Notes under the pieces: generated by a model
What the model was told of the DNA's origin: nothing
What the model saw: the letters and a program-made list of their open reading frames with translations, nothing else
The model's database searches: none
Assembly: GCA_964472785.1 (NCBI GenBank)
Contig: CAYYMH010000006.1
Location: 61,333-125,332, forward strand
Length of the DNA: 64,000 bases
Direction: 5' to 3'
From: CAYYMH01 sp964472785
Lineage (GTDB): Bacteria > Zhuqueibacterota > Zhuqueibacteria > Thermofontimicrobiales > Thermofontimicrobiaceae
Part shown: positions 25,027 to 34,847 of the stretch, one piece after another
Position numbering within the stretch: position 1 is the stretch's first letter
How the letters are laid out: each line of letters begins with the position of its first letter
Position numbers and translations under genes: made by a program

Positions 25027-25068
25027 TGAACGAAGTTGAAATGAATAACGACAGACTACTTTTGTTGT

Positions 25069-28014
25069 TTAAAGTCGTCTTCTTTGGCTTTGATTTTCTC
25101 CGTCCACTGTCCCGGTTGCTTGCTTGAATTGATCCTTCAGCGGAATTGCATTGTGATTAGCTAATTGTTCCCTGATGATTAGCATTCGTTCTTGTGAACT
25201 GGTGATCCAATCGTTTTTTATGCCATTTTGCAGTGCCAATTTTTGATTTGATTGATAATATTTAAAGGCTTCTTTTTGTAAAGGGAGAATATATTGAAGC
25301 TGAATGCTTGCCAGGTATTCTTTTTGTTGATTTCGATTTAGATTTGCCGGAATCGGTGCATTCAAAATATCCTGACAAAATTTTTCATAGGACAAACCGA
25401 TTCGATAGAAAGCAGCGGTTGTCCATTCGGCGATACCAAATTTTGTCACAGCAACGTAACCGGATAAAAGGTCATTGAATGCTTTTCTTTTCTGTTGCAG
25501 TTTAAGTTGCAGCGGTGGGATAAGTTTTAATTTTTTAAAATGGACATTTTTCAATTCTGCCATTCTAAATGTGATTTCGGCGGCAACAAACTCGTCAGGA
25601 AACTCACCGGCTGCATTCAATCGTTTATAAAGATTTAATGCTTTTTGGTACCACAACCCGGCTTTTGGCAAATTGCCGGAATTTTCAAAACTGGAGCCTG
25701 TTTTGAACATTGCCGTCAAAGTCAGGTTCGGGTCATTGGGAAATTCATCGGTAAATTGAGCAAAAATGTCGGAGGCTGCGCGCCAGTCTTTCGCTTTTTC
25801 AAAGGAGAGTCCGGCATTAAACAGGGCGCCGGATTTTTCCGCCGGATTTTCCAGCAATGCAAAAAGTTCAAGATAATTCTTTGCAGCCAAATGCCATTGT
25901 TTCATTCTTTCGCGCAAAGCGCCGGCACGGTATGCGGCTTCCCGTGCTTTTTTCGAGGTAGGATATTGTTGATAAATCATCTCCAAATTTCCAGCAGCAT
26001 TTTGTAACTGTTCCATTTTTTCAAACTGGATCGCCGCTTCAAAAAGAGCGGCAGAGGCGATTTGAGGATTTGTTGCGTTGCGAGCGGTTTTTTGAAAGCT
26101 GATGGCAGCTTGTTTTGAATGCCCGCTGTTTTTCAACAATTCCCCGATTTTGAATTGCGCTGAAGTAATCATCTGATCGCATTTTTTTACCAATCCTGAA
26201 GAATCCGGTTTTTGGTTTTTCAAAACCGCGTACCACTGCTGGGCTTTTTTGTATTTACCATTTTTCAAGTTAATTTGGGCCAACAATTCAAGCGCAGTCA
26301 ACTGATACGTAAGTCCTTTATTTTGTTTTGAGATAAAGACAATCGTTGCTTTGGCATATTTTTCACTGAGATCAAACATTTTTTGATGATAAAATAATTC
26401 AGCTAACTTGAGCATGATTTCCGGTGTTCTTGCGGAATTTGGAATCCATTCTAAAAAGTCGTAGCACGCCTGGATCAGGTTTTTAATCTCCGGAGAATTT
26501 TCAGCAGAGTGTGTTGTGTCTTTAACATCGATTTTTGAAGAACCTAAAATCTGATCGTAACAAAACAGACGATTATAGGCAGCATCCTCAAAAAATTTGC
26601 TGTCTGGAAAATTCAAAACAACTTTTTTATAATTATTTGCAGCGAGCTTGTATTGGTTTAAATTAATAAAACTTTCCGCAAGTTGATAAAGGGCATGATC
26701 GGACCGGGTATCTTCAGGGAATTTACCCAAAAAATTGACATAGTTAAGCGCTGCCTGACGAAATCGTTTTACCACAAAAAGGCTGTCTGCTGTTTTTAAA
26801 ATGGGTGTTGCCATTTTAAACTTAATTTCACAGGCGATGTCGTCATAATATTCTTTGTCTTCTTGAGTGTAATTTTGAAAAGCCCATCCACTGCCCGGAC
26901 CGCATGTCTTCACCAGTCGTTCGAACATGGAGTGGGCCATTTTTTGTCTGCCAATCTGATCGAAACTCTCAAACAGGCTGAGATAAACCTCGGGTAGTTT
27001 CTGATATGTCGGAAATTTTCGTATTAATACATCAAAAACCTGAATCGTTTTTTTGTAAAAGTTTCTTTTAAAATTGACCTCTCCCAGTTTAAAAAGAAAA
27101 TCCGGATCATATTCGGATGGTCCCATTTTTTGGATGAATTGGAGCAAAGCTTTTAAACCACCATAATCACTAAAGCCGATGGCAATATAATCTACTGCTT
27201 CCTGACGTAATTCAATTTGCGTCTTCCCTAAAATTTCAGAATCAATTTTTTCCAGTAAGTGAATGTCATTTAACAGGTAATAGAATGTCGATATTGCATC
27301 TGAAATGTGATCCATTTGATAGTGACACCAGGCAATTTTATAGAGCGCCATGGCAAAGAACGGGGAATTCCACTTTTTCAGAATCTGTTGGTAAGTGGTC
27401 AGGGCTCTTCGATGGTCACCCTTTTCAAAATAGCATTCTCCAAGTCTGAAAAAGAGTTCTGCTAATAATGAAGTATCAGCGCATTGAGGGATGAGCTCCA
27501 ACAAAATATTTTTCGAGCTGTCTTTTTGACCGATTTCGTAATAGCAAATGGCATTGCGGTAGCGGATTTTGTTGGTAAAATCAATGTTCGGATAGTCATT
27601 AAGAATTTGTTGATTTATATTCAATGTATTCGCATAACTCAAGCTGGGTGGTTGCGGAAGATTCGATGAATCTTGCTTTTCTGCTGCTGCCAATTTTCGC
27701 TCGTATTTCACCAGTTCAAATTCAAAATGTAACTTTTCCCGGCGTAATTCTAATTCCGAAAGCTGGAAAAGCAACTGTGGTAAAAAGCTGGAATCAGACA
27801 TCGTTTTTATCGCTTTTCTTGCATGTTGGGTTGCCTGGTCTATCTTTGCGATTTGTTCGATAAGTGATTGTAGGTGTTCTTTTTCGAGACCAGGATTTGT
27901 TTCAAGTTCCTGTCTCGATTGAGCAGCGGAAAAAAGAATGAACATAAAATTGATCAATAAGACAACTATTTTTGCTCGATAGAATCTTTGAAATATTTTA
28001 TAAAATCTCAACAT
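25069..28014 (-). CDS. Large TPR-repeat protein, exported or membrane-anchored
   Basis: An about 980-residue protein with an N-terminal hydrophobic segment (IVVLLINFMFILFSAAQ), a likely signal peptide cleaved after FSAA. A coiled region (about 40-130) precedes at least 15 TPR-like units, many of the BamD/YbgF type with 'YP..P..' turns (AELFFRLGECYFEKGDHRRAL, DHALYQLAESFINLNQYKLA, SGALFNAGLSFEKAKDWRAA). It probably acts in the periplasm as a scaffold for envelope or gliding/secretion proteins; no specific family is recognised. ATG 28014 has GGAG 7 nt upstream, and the TTG four codons earlier overlaps that site. It is transcribed from a promoter near 28185, divergent from the SPOR lipoprotein. 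Confidence 0.85.
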   Translation of the reverse strand: MLRFYKIFQRFYRAKIVVLLINFMFILFSAAQSRQELETNPGLEKEHLQSLIEQIAKIDQATQHARKAIKTMSDSSFLPQLLFQLSELELRREKLHFEFELVKYERKLAAAEKQDSSNLPQPPSLSYANTLNINQQILNDYPNIDFTNKIRYRNAICYYEIGQKDSSKNILLELIPQCADTSLLAELFFRLGECYFEKGDHRRALTTYQQILKKWNSPFFAMALYKIAWCHYQMDHISDAISTFYYLLNDIHLLEKIDSEILGKTQIELRQEAVDYIAIGFSDYGGLKALLQFIQKMGPSEYDPDFLFKLGEVNFKRNFYKKTIQVFDVLIRKFPTYQKLPEVYLSLFESFDQIGRQKMAHSMFERLVKTCGPGSGWAFQNYTQEDKEYYDDIACEIKFKMATPILKTADSLFVVKRFRQAALNYVNFLGKFPEDTRSDHALYQLAESFINLNQYKLAANNYKKVVLNFPDSKFFEDAAYNRLFCYDQILGSSKIDVKDTTHSAENSPEIKNLIQACYDFLEWIPNSARTPEIMLKLAELFYHQKMFDLSEKYAKATIVFISKQNKGLTYQLTALELLAQINLKNGKYKKAQQWYAVLKNQKPDSSGLVKKCDQMITSAQFKIGELLKNSGHSKQAAISFQKTARNATNPQIASAALFEAAIQFEKMEQLQNAAGNLEMIYQQYPTSKKAREAAYRAGALRERMKQWHLAAKNYLELFALLENPAEKSGALFNAGLSFEKAKDWRAASDIFAQFTDEFPNDPNLTLTAMFKTGSSFENSGNLPKAGLWYQKALNLYKRLNAAGEFPDEFVAAEITFRMAELKNVHFKKLKLIPPLQLKLQQKRKAFNDLLSGYVAVTKFGIAEWTTAAFYRIGLSYEKFCQDILNAPIPANLNRNQQKEYLASIQLQYILPLQKEAFKYYQSNQKLALQNGIKNDWITSSQERMLIIREQLANHNAIPLKDQFKQATGTVDGENQSQRRRL

Positions 28015-28170
28015 AATAAACTCCAAATCGGATAAATTTTGTGAAGGATGTCTTGCATGTTTGTAATATAGATTTGATAATTTGATTAGAAAAATTAAAT
28101 GATCAACACCAATAAAAAATTGTGAGTAATTATTTTTACCATATTTTAAATCATCGCCTTAACTCGTGTT

Positions 28171-28199
28171 ATAATAATCTATTTTCTGCAAAATATCAA
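28171..28199 (-). promoter_or_regulatory. Promoter of the large TPR gene
   Basis: On the minus strand TTGATA (28194-28199) and TATTAT (28171-28176) are spaced by 17 bp, giving a leader of about 150 nt. The remaining spacer to 28400 is AT-rich without recognised features. Confidence 0.65.
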
Positions 28200-28400
28200 G
28201 TCGAAACCAATTTTTAACATTTCAATATCCAGCATGCATAATTTTCATAAATTTTCAAATAAACGGATAAATTAAATAGAATTAGTTAGTAAGAGGTTTT
28301 GTAATTTGATGATTAAAATTGACTAAAATTTCAATTATGAAATGGACATTTCCAATCCGTCGCTCGTGCCAACAACGTTTCAGATTCCTTCGAATTTTTA

Positions 28401-28429
28401 TTGACATTCAACATATTATTCAATATATT
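28401..28429 (+). promoter_or_regulatory. Promoter of the SPOR lipoprotein gene
   Basis: A consensus TTGACA (28401-28406) and TATATT (28424-28429) are spaced by 17 bp, with a leader of about 70 nt. The sequence around it is rich in TTGAAT/ATTCAA half-repeats. Confidence 0.75.
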
Positions 28430-28507
28430 TAATTATTGAATTCAGTTTGAATGTTCAACAATTTGAATATAGTCAATATTCCATATTTGTGTTAAGGAGT
28501 GAGTGAT

Positions 28508-29059
28508 ATGAAAAGATTATTAATAAATTTGTTTATTTCCCTGAGCCTTATTTTCTTGATCGGTTGTGGTGTAAGTGGCAAATTAAAAAAAGAAGGTGAA
28601 GCAGGCGAAAAAGTGACAACACGAGGCGGAGTGATTAATGAGAGTTACGAGCCGCCTGCTATGGCAGAGGATGAACTGAAAATTAAACAGACAATTTCCG
28701 TAGATTCTCAATCCGACAATATTGATGAAATTTTAAATAATCAGGTTGAAAAAATTACCCCCGAAGAAGTCAGCGGATTTCGCGTACAAATATGTGCAGT
28801 TTCAGACGAGAATCAGGCGAAGAGCATTCAGAAGGACGCGATATTTGCATTTATCAATGAAGAGGTATATTTAAAATACGATAGTCCCTATTACAAAGTT
28901 CGTGTCGGAAATTGCACCACCCGCTACGAAGCGGAACAACTCCAAAAACGGGCAGTTGAAAAAGGTTTTCCCGATGCCTGGGTTGTGCGAACAAAAGTCA
29001 AAGCGATAGAAAAAAGTGAAGATATCCAACCAACCACAACAGATGAGCCTCCGAATTAA
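28508..29059 (+). CDS. SPOR-domain lipoprotein
   Basis: A lipid-anchored envelope protein predicted to bind glycan strands lacking stem peptides, as SPOR proteins do at division sites. The signal ends in the lipobox FLIGC (Cys at residue 20). An acidic linker follows. The SPOR domain covers about residues 90-160: GFRVQICAVSDENQAKSI, the central YYKVRVGNCTTRYEAEQL, and the final FPDAWVVRTKV strand. ATG 28508 has AAGGAG 8 nt upstream; the in-frame GTG three codons earlier is not needed. Its C-terminus is a short Thr/Pro tail. Confidence 0.88.
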   Translation: MKRLLINLFISLSLIFLIGCGVSGKLKKEGEAGEKVTTRGGVINESYEPPAMAEDELKIKQTISVDSQSDNIDEILNNQVEKITPEEVSGFRVQICAVSDENQAKSIQKDAIFAFINEEVYLKYDSPYYKVRVGNCTTRYEAEQLQKRAVEKGFPDAWVVRTKVKAIEKSEDIQPTTTDEPPN

Positions 29060-29400
29060 ATCTTTTCAATTTCCATCCTTAAGGCGTAGATATTAAATCA
29101 GATGTTGAAGACGATAACTTATCAGCATGAAAAATGATTATAATTTTTATGTGAAACAAGATTAATATCCATTCATTCTTTGCTAATGTGGATAAAGGGA
29201 ATTTGATCAACATTCAGAAATCAATTTCGGAAAAATTTTATTGCAGTTAATGAGCTATTTGTCAGCTAATTTTATCACAAAAAATGGTTAGATGCTGTAA
29301 ATCGATTTGAAAAATTATTGATTTTATCATTTTTTATTTGGAAATAGGGAAAAAATTTATTAAATTGCAATTTATATTTTTTCAATGAAGGAGATAAAAT
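29060..29400. other. 341-bp spacer, no gene
   Basis: AT-rich sequence between the SPOR lipoprotein and yebC. No terminator with a clear T tract and no convincing promoter pair was found; the yebC ribosome site AAGGAG closes it. Nothing else is recognised. Confidence 0.6.
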
Positions 29401-30156
29401 ATGTCCGGACATTCAAAATGGAGCACTATAAAGCGCAAAAAAGCCAAAACCGATGCAGAGCGGGGCAAGATATTTTCAAAAATTATCAAAGAAATCACGG
29501 TTGCCGCTCGGTTTGGTAGCGGTGATGAAAATACAAATCCAGCGTTAAGAACTGCGATAGCTTCTGCCAAGGCTGCAAACATGCCGGCTTCAAATATTGA
29601 TCGAGCGATTAAAAAAGGGACAGGTGAACTACCCGGTGTAAATTATGAACGGGTTTTTTATGAAGGATACGGTCCCGGTGGCACCGCTTTGCTGATTGAT
29701 GTTTTAACTGACAATAAAAATCGTACCGTGGCAGAAATACGCCACATTCTTTCAAAGCATAGTGCCAATATGGGCGAAGCGGGTTGTGTCGCCTGGCTTT
29801 TTGATAAGAAAGGACTGATCCATGTAAAAGCAGATGCTGTTTCGGAAGATGAATTATTTGAGTTGGTGCTCGAAGGCGGTGCAGATGATTTGCACAAAGA
29901 AGATGATATGTACGAAATCGTGACCGAACAATCCGCATTTGAAAAGGTCAAAAAAGTATTAGAGGATAACCAGCTACAATTCGAATCGGCTGAGCTCACC
30001 ATGCATCCGAAAAACACGGTAAAGGTGGATGAAAAAGAAGCTGAACAGTTGTTGCGTTTGATGAGCGATCTCGAGGACCATGACGATGTAAGTAATGTCT
30101 ATTCAAATTTTGATATCGATTCAGAAATTTGGGAGCGATTGGAAAAAACGGCTTAA
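29401..30156 (+). CDS. yebC: YebC/PmpR (TACO1) family protein
   Basis: A 251-residue member of the YebC/TACO1 family, described as a DNA-binding regulator and, more recently, as a factor helping translation through proline-rich stretches. It starts with the invariant SGHSKWSTIKRKKAKTDAER. Other hallmarks are the NMPASNIDRAIKKGTGE loop near residue 60, YEGYGPGGTALLI near 90 and the final domain with DLEDHDDVSNVYSNFD. AAGGAG precedes the ATG by 7 nt. It lies directly before ruvC, as in many bacteria, where yebC-ruvC-ruvA-ruvB form one unit. Confidence 0.96.
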   Translation: MSGHSKWSTIKRKKAKTDAERGKIFSKIIKEITVAARFGSGDENTNPALRTAIASAKAANMPASNIDRAIKKGTGELPGVNYERVFYEGYGPGGTALLIDVLTDNKNRTVAEIRHILSKHSANMGEAGCVAWLFDKKGLIHVKADAVSEDELFELVLEGGADDLHKEDDMYEIVTEQSAFEKVKKVLEDNQLQFESAELTMHPKNTVKVDEKEAEQLLRLMSDLEDHDDVSNVYSNFDIDSEIWERLEKTA

Positions 30157-30220
30157 TTGGTTCTTGCAAACTTTACTTCTTGATAATGAAAATATTTTTT
30201 TTTAATCAGGTATTCAATCC

Positions 30221-30709
30221 ATGATCATTGTTGGTATTGATCCGGGTATTCAAAATACTGGAGTCGCCGCCCTGAAAGTATCCGGATGTTCATACGAACT
30301 CATCACATCAGAAAATATTCAGACAACAGCGGATATGCCTTTTGACCAGAGGTTAAAAAAAATTTACGATGGAGTCTATTCGTTTTTGAAGATTCATCAG
30401 CCAAAAAGCATGGCGCTGGAAGAGATATTTTATTCGAGAAACGTCAAAGTTGCTTTAAAAATGGGACATGCCCGCGGCGTAACTTTGTTGAGCGCAGTGA
30501 ATTTAGGTATTCCGATTTCGGAATATTCGCCCAGAGAAGTCAAATTATCAGTGACCGGAAACGGAAATGCTTCCAAATACCAGGTTCAGCAAATGGTCGT
30601 AAGGCTATTGAATTTGACTGAAACGCCGCAGTTTTACGATATAACCGATGCGATGGCAGTTGCCTATTGTCACTGTTTGAGAATGAAAAAAATCAACATG
30701 AGTGATTGA
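30221..30709 (+). CDS. ruvC: Holliday junction resolvase RuvC
   Basis: The endonuclease that cuts Holliday junctions, acting with RuvAB. The catalytic acids are visible: Asp7 in GIDPGIQNTG, the Glu in ALEEIFYSRNVK near residue 67, and the Asp pair in YDITDAMAVAYCH near 143. The length (162 aa) is standard. It lies 64 bp after yebC and 24 bp before ruvA. Confidence 0.96.
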   Translation: MIIVGIDPGIQNTGVAALKVSGCSYELITSENIQTTADMPFDQRLKKIYDGVYSFLKIHQPKSMALEEIFYSRNVKVALKMGHARGVTLLSAVNLGIPISEYSPREVKLSVTGNGNASKYQVQQMVVRLLNLTETPQFYDITDAMAVAYCHCLRMKKINMSD

Positions 30710-30733
30710 TTCTAAAATATGTGAAATTCTATA

Positions 30734-31333
30734 ATGATAAATTATTTAAATGGAATTCTCATTCATAAATCGCCAACAAATCTCATCATTGACGTGCACG
30801 GAGTTGGCTTTGAGGTCAACATTACATTATCCTGTTTCGAAAGTCTGGGCGACGTCGGGACTCAAGAAAAAGTTATGACTTATCTTTATGTGCGTGAAGA
30901 TGTGCTGCAGTTGTATGGTTTCAAATCCAAAGAAGAATATGATCTGTTTTTGAATTTGATTTCTGCGCCGGGAATCGGGCCCAAAAAAGCCCAACTCATT
31001 TTATCGAGTGTGAACGCTATCTTGTTTAAAAAATATATTCTTGAAGAAGATTCGTCCGCACTGACTTCTATTTCCGGCATTGGCAAAAAGACGGCACAGC
31101 GGCTAATTGTGGATTTAAAAGATAAAATCGAGACCGGATCAAGTGAACTGGTTGACTTTGGCGGCGAAGAATCCGCTTCAGTTGTGTATCTGAAACAGGA
31201 AGCTATTGCAGCTTTGGGTTCGCTTGGATTCAATAAAAACAGTGCTCAGGTTGCTGTCGAAAAGGTAATGCAAAAAAGCGGTCGCAACATCAGCCTGGAG
31301 GAATTGATAAAACAGGCGTTGCAATATTTGTAA
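30734..31333 (+). CDS. ruvA: Holliday junction branch migration protein RuvA
   Basis: The tetrameric DNA-binding subunit that clamps the Holliday junction and loads RuvB. Domain I (1-62, YLNGILIHKSPTNLIIDVHGVGFEV) is followed by two helix-hairpin-helix motifs (LISAPGIGPKKAQLIL near 78, LTSISGIGKKTAQRLI near 113). The C-terminal RuvB-contact domain (about 150-199, QEAIAALGSLGFNKNSAQVAV) is complete. ruvB follows after 186 bp, interrupted by a palindromic repeat. Confidence 0.96.
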   Translation: MINYLNGILIHKSPTNLIIDVHGVGFEVNITLSCFESLGDVGTQEKVMTYLYVREDVLQLYGFKSKEEYDLFLNLISAPGIGPKKAQLILSSVNAILFKKYILEEDSSALTSISGIGKKTAQRLIVDLKDKIETGSSELVDFGGEESASVVYLKQEAIAALGSLGFNKNSAQVAVEKVMQKSGRNISLEELIKQALQYL

Positions 31334-31370
31334 CCTAAAATTCTAAAAGGAAAATTATTAACCAATACTA

Positions 31371-31448
31371 GCCCACTAAACACACAAAAATGCACGAAAT
31401 ATTGTTTTTTGATTTTGAATTTAGCGCTATTTTGCGTGTTCCGTGGGC
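31371..31448. repeat. Imperfect inverted repeat, second copy of the 'AGCCC..AACAC' family
   Basis: The left arm GCCCACTAAACACACAAAAA pairs imperfectly with the right arm TTTTGCGTGTTCCGTGGGC. The sequence resembles the element at 8053-8164. It sits between ruvA and ruvB, which are adjacent in many genomes. Confidence 0.6.
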
Positions 31449-31519
31449 AATAAATCTATATTTTCATTGTTATAATTCATTTTATAAATTTCGGTGTAAT
31501 AATAAAAAAATGAATTGCC

Positions 31520-32551
31520 ATGAATGACAAAACCCGAAAACGCGCGATTTCTCCCCAAAAAATGGAAGACGAGTTTGAATTTGATCAAACGCTTCGTCCG
31601 CGTTTACTGGATGATTTTATTGGTCAGGAAAAATTAAAGCAAAATCTGAAAATATTTATCCAGGCAGCAAAAGATCGGGGTGAAGCGCTGGATCATGTTT
31701 TGTTTTACGGTCCGCCGGGTTTGGGAAAAACAACACTGGCGCACATTATCGCCAATGAATTAAACTCGAATGTCAGAATGACATCGGGACCCGCCCTGGA
31801 AAAACCAGGAGACCTTGCTGGCGTGCTGACAAACCTGTCCGAGCGGGATGTGTTTTTTATTGATGAAATTCATCGGTTAAACTCGACAATTGAAGAATAC
31901 TTGTATCCGGCCCTGGAAGATTTTAAGCTGGATATTATTATCGATAAAGGGGCAAACGCCCGAACAATACAATTGACATTGCCACACTTTACTTTAGTTG
32001 GTGCGACTACTCGAGCCGGTTTATTAACTTCTCCGCTAAGGGCACGTTTCGGTGTTGTTATTCGCCTTGATTTCTATAGCGATGATGACCTGAAAAAGAT
32101 AATCCGACGCTCGGCGAAAATTATGGAAATTGAGATTGATGACGAGGCTGAAATGGAATTAGCCCGCAGATCACGAGGAACACCCCGAATTGCGAATCGA
32201 TTGTTGAGACGAGTGCGTGATTTTGCGCAGGTTCAAAGTGATGGTAAGATTAATTTCAATATGGCGACCGAATCCCTGAAACGATTGGACATCGATGAAA
32301 AAGGACTGGATGAGATGGATAAACGCATCATTGAAACCATCATTACGAAATTTAGCGGAGGACCGGTCGGAATAAATACGTTAGCACTGGCAGTCGGTGA
32401 AGAACGCGACACATTGGAAGAAGTTTATGAGCCGTTTCTTGTTCAACAAGGATTCCTAAATCGGACTGCACGCGGAAGAGTTGCGACTGAAATAGCATAC
32501 AACCATTTTGGATTTGCTTTTAATACTCAAATTCAAAGGAAACTATTTTGA
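31520..32551 (+). CDS. ruvB: Holliday junction branch migration helicase RuvB
   Basis: The AAA+ motor of the RuvAB branch-migration complex. Walker A is YGPPGLGKTT (near residue 65), Walker B FFIDEIHRL (near 112), sensor 1 LVGATTRAG and the arginine finger region LTSPLRARFG follow. The C-terminal winged helix has GGPVGINTLALAVGEERDTLEE and the TARGRVAT segment. No clear Shine-Dalgarno site precedes ATG 31520. A repeat element separates it from ruvA, but the strand and order agree with a former ruvCAB operon. Confidence 0.96.
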   Translation: MNDKTRKRAISPQKMEDEFEFDQTLRPRLLDDFIGQEKLKQNLKIFIQAAKDRGEALDHVLFYGPPGLGKTTLAHIIANELNSNVRMTSGPALEKPGDLAGVLTNLSERDVFFIDEIHRLNSTIEEYLYPALEDFKLDIIIDKGANARTIQLTLPHFTLVGATTRAGLLTSPLRARFGVVIRLDFYSDDDLKKIIRRSAKIMEIEIDDEAEMELARRSRGTPRIANRLLRRVRDFAQVQSDGKINFNMATESLKRLDIDEKGLDEMDKRIIETIITKFSGGPVGINTLALAVGEERDTLEEVYEPFLVQQGFLNRTARGRVATEIAYNHFGFAFNTQIQRKLF

Positions 32552-32563
32552 GGAGTAAGTTTT

Positions 32564-33592
32564 ATGAAGCTATCTGAATTAAAATATAATTTACCTGCGG
32601 AGCTCATCGCACAATATCCTTCTGAGAAACGTGATCTATCAAAATTGATGGTTCTGGACCGCAAAACAGAGTCGATTGAGAAAAAAGTGTTCTCAGATAT
32701 TGTGGATTATTTTAAAAAAGGGGATTGTCTCGTTGTCAATGAAACACGAGTTTTTCCAGCTCGTTTGATGGCAACAAAAGACAAAACAGACGCCGAAGTG
32801 GAGATTTTCTTACTTCGCGAGTTAGAAAGTAATCTCTGGGAGGTGTTAGTTAAACCTGCCAGAAAGGTCAGAGTCGGTAATCGGCTGACGATTACCAAAG
32901 ATGTCGTTTGTGACGTCATCGATAATACTGTTTCAGGGGGGCGAGTTGTTAGATTTTTTTATGAAGGAGATTTTTTTGATATTGTTGAAAAAATCGGTAA
33001 ATCACCATTGCCACCTTATATAAAACGAGAACCGGATGATGATGACAAAGAACGGTATCAGACGATTTATGCAAAAATAAGAGGAGCTGTGGCAGCACCC
33101 ACTGCCGGATTGCATTTTACGCAAAAGCTGCTTGATAAAATTAAGAAAAAAGGCGTAAAAATCGTTCCGATCTTGCTACATCTGGGATTGGGAAGTTTTC
33201 GTCCTGTCATGGTCGAGGATTTAAGCCGGCATAAAATGGATTCGGAGTACTTTGAGATTACAGAAGATGCAGCTAAAAAAATCAATGCAACAATTGAAAG
33301 CAAGGGCGCAGTCTTTGCCGTTGGGACGAGCAGTGTCCGGGTTTTGGAATCTGTTGTAACAACAAAAGAGCTGGTAAAAGCGAACAAAGGATGGACAGAC
33401 AAGTTTATCTATCCGCCGTATGATTTTAAAATCGTGGATCATTTAATTACCAATTTTCATCTGCCGAGTTCGACGTTGATCATGTTAGCATCTGCATTTG
33501 CCGGACGAGATTTTCTGTTCAAGGCTTATCAGGAAGCTATTGCAGAAAAATGGCGTTTCTACAGTTATGGCGATGCCATGTTGATTTTATAA
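32564..33592 (+). CDS. queA: S-adenosylmethionine:tRNA ribosyltransferase-isomerase
   Basis: Makes epoxyqueuosine at tRNA position 34 by adding the ribosyl part of SAM to preQ1-tRNA. The N-terminus KLSELKYNLPAELIAQYPSEKRD, the VVNETRVFPARLM motif near residue 55, the AAPTAGLHFTQ motif near 180, and the C-terminal ITNFHLPSSTLIMLASAFAG are all diagnostic. It lies 12 bp after ruvB, a common arrangement, with GAGGAG as ribosome site. Confidence 0.96.
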   Translation: MKLSELKYNLPAELIAQYPSEKRDLSKLMVLDRKTESIEKKVFSDIVDYFKKGDCLVVNETRVFPARLMATKDKTDAEVEIFLLRELESNLWEVLVKPARKVRVGNRLTITKDVVCDVIDNTVSGGRVVRFFYEGDFFDIVEKIGKSPLPPYIKREPDDDDKERYQTIYAKIRGAVAAPTAGLHFTQKLLDKIKKKGVKIVPILLHLGLGSFRPVMVEDLSRHKMDSEYFEITEDAAKKINATIESKGAVFAVGTSSVRVLESVVTTKELVKANKGWTDKFIYPPYDFKIVDHLITNFHLPSSTLIMLASAFAGRDFLFKAYQEAIAEKWRFYSYGDAMLIL

Positions 33593-34297
33593 ATGGGGGA
33601 TATTGTGAGTATTTGTGCGATTATCGCTGGCGGCGGGCGTGGCGTAAGGATGGGAAAGTCCATTAACAAGCAGTTTTTGGAAATCTCTTCAAAACCGATC
33701 ATCGCACACACCATTGATAAATTTGTCAGGTGCAAATTAATCGATGATATTATTTTAACCATTCCAGTTGACTGGATCGAATTTGTCAAACAAGAAATCA
33801 TCGGAAAATACAATTTCAAAAAAGTAAAACACATCGCAGGCGGTGGTATCAATCGACAAGCATCCGTTTTTAACGCACTTCAGTATATTGAAAATAGGAC
33901 TTCTCTGGTTGCCGTACATGATGCTGTAAGACCGTTTGTACAGATCGAACATATTGAAAAGCTGATCGCCAAAGCCGAGGAATTTGGCGCAGCAATTTTA
34001 GCCGTGCCCGTTCAGGATACTATAAAGATCGTTTCAAGAGGAATTGTGGAAAAGACATTGAAACGGGACGAACTCTGGAAAGTGCAAACCCCTCAGGTTT
34101 TCAGGAAAGAATTGATCTTCGAAGCTTACGAAACAATTGGCGAACTGAATTTTGTCGCTACAGATGACGCGTCGCTTGTCGAAAGGTTGGGGTATCGGGT
34201 TTATGTTGTTAAAGGAGATGAGGCGAATATTAAGATTACTCGACCTGTTGATTTGCACTTTGCTGAGTATTTGATCAATCAGGGTTTGGTTAATTAA
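33593..34297 (+). CDS. ispD: 2-C-methyl-D-erythritol 4-phosphate cytidylyltransferase
   Basis: Third step of the MEP isoprenoid pathway: CTP plus MEP gives CDP-ME. The nucleotide-binding loop CAIIAGGGRGVRMGKSINKQ is near the N-terminus, HIAGGGINRQASVFNAL near residue 82, and VAVHDAVRPFV near 105. AATDDASLVERLG-like residues near 190 and the KITRPVDL tail are as expected. The ATG directly follows the queA stop. A GTG at 33605 preceded by GGGGGA is an alternative start that would trim four residues. Confidence 0.95.
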   Translation: MGDIVSICAIIAGGGRGVRMGKSINKQFLEISSKPIIAHTIDKFVRCKLIDDIILTIPVDWIEFVKQEIIGKYNFKKVKHIAGGGINRQASVFNALQYIENRTSLVAVHDAVRPFVQIEHIEKLIAKAEEFGAAILAVPVQDTIKIVSRGIVEKTLKRDELWKVQTPQVFRKELIFEAYETIGELNFVATDDASLVERLGYRVYVVKGDEANIKITRPVDLHFAEYLINQGLVN

Positions 34298-34298
34298 A

Positions 34299-34772
34299 AT
34301 GAGAGTGGGAATAGGATATGATGTCCATCGTTTGATGTCAGGACGAAAGCTTATTTTAGGGGGATTGGACATTCCTTTTGAAAAAGGGCTTTTGGGACAC
34401 TCAGATGCGGATGTTTTGAGTCATGCTATCGGCGATGCGCTTTTGGGTGCCGCTGCACTTGGTGATTTGGGCAAACACTTTCCCCCTTCTGATGAGCGAT
34501 ATAAAGATATCAGCAGTTTAGTCTTATTGAAAAAAATCAAAACACTGTTAGAAGACAATCAGATGGGGATTCAAAATATCGATGCCACGATAGTCGCTGA
34601 AAAACCGAAATTGAAAGACTACATCGAACAGATGCGAAAAAATATTTCTGAAACCTTAAAACTGAAGGTCGATCAGGTATCAGTAAAAGCCACGACAACA
34701 GAAGGATTGGGTTTTACCGGAACTGGTGAAGGTATTTCAGCCTATGCAATTTGTCTTGTGAAAAAGCTCTGA
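34299..34772 (+). CDS. ispF: 2-C-methyl-D-erythritol 2,4-cyclodiphosphate synthase
   Basis: Fifth step of the MEP pathway, forming MEcPP. The metal and substrate residues are in GIGYDVHRL (Asp8, His10), LLGHSDADVLSHAIGDALLG (His42) and FTGTGEGISAYA. The length (157 aa) is standard. The start codon follows the ispD stop by 1 bp, so ispD and ispF are coupled, matching their consecutive roles and frequent fusion as IspDF. Confidence 0.96.
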   Translation: MRVGIGYDVHRLMSGRKLILGGLDIPFEKGLLGHSDADVLSHAIGDALLGAAALGDLGKHFPPSDERYKDISSLVLLKKIKTLLEDNQMGIQNIDATIVAEKPKLKDYIEQMRKNISETLKLKVDQVSVKATTTEGLGFTGTGEGISAYAICLVKKL

Positions 34773-34847
34773 AGAATTAAGCGTTTCGATTTTTTATGGT
34801 TATCCAACCAAATATTTCATCAAAAAAATAAGGGAAATGTTGTTATT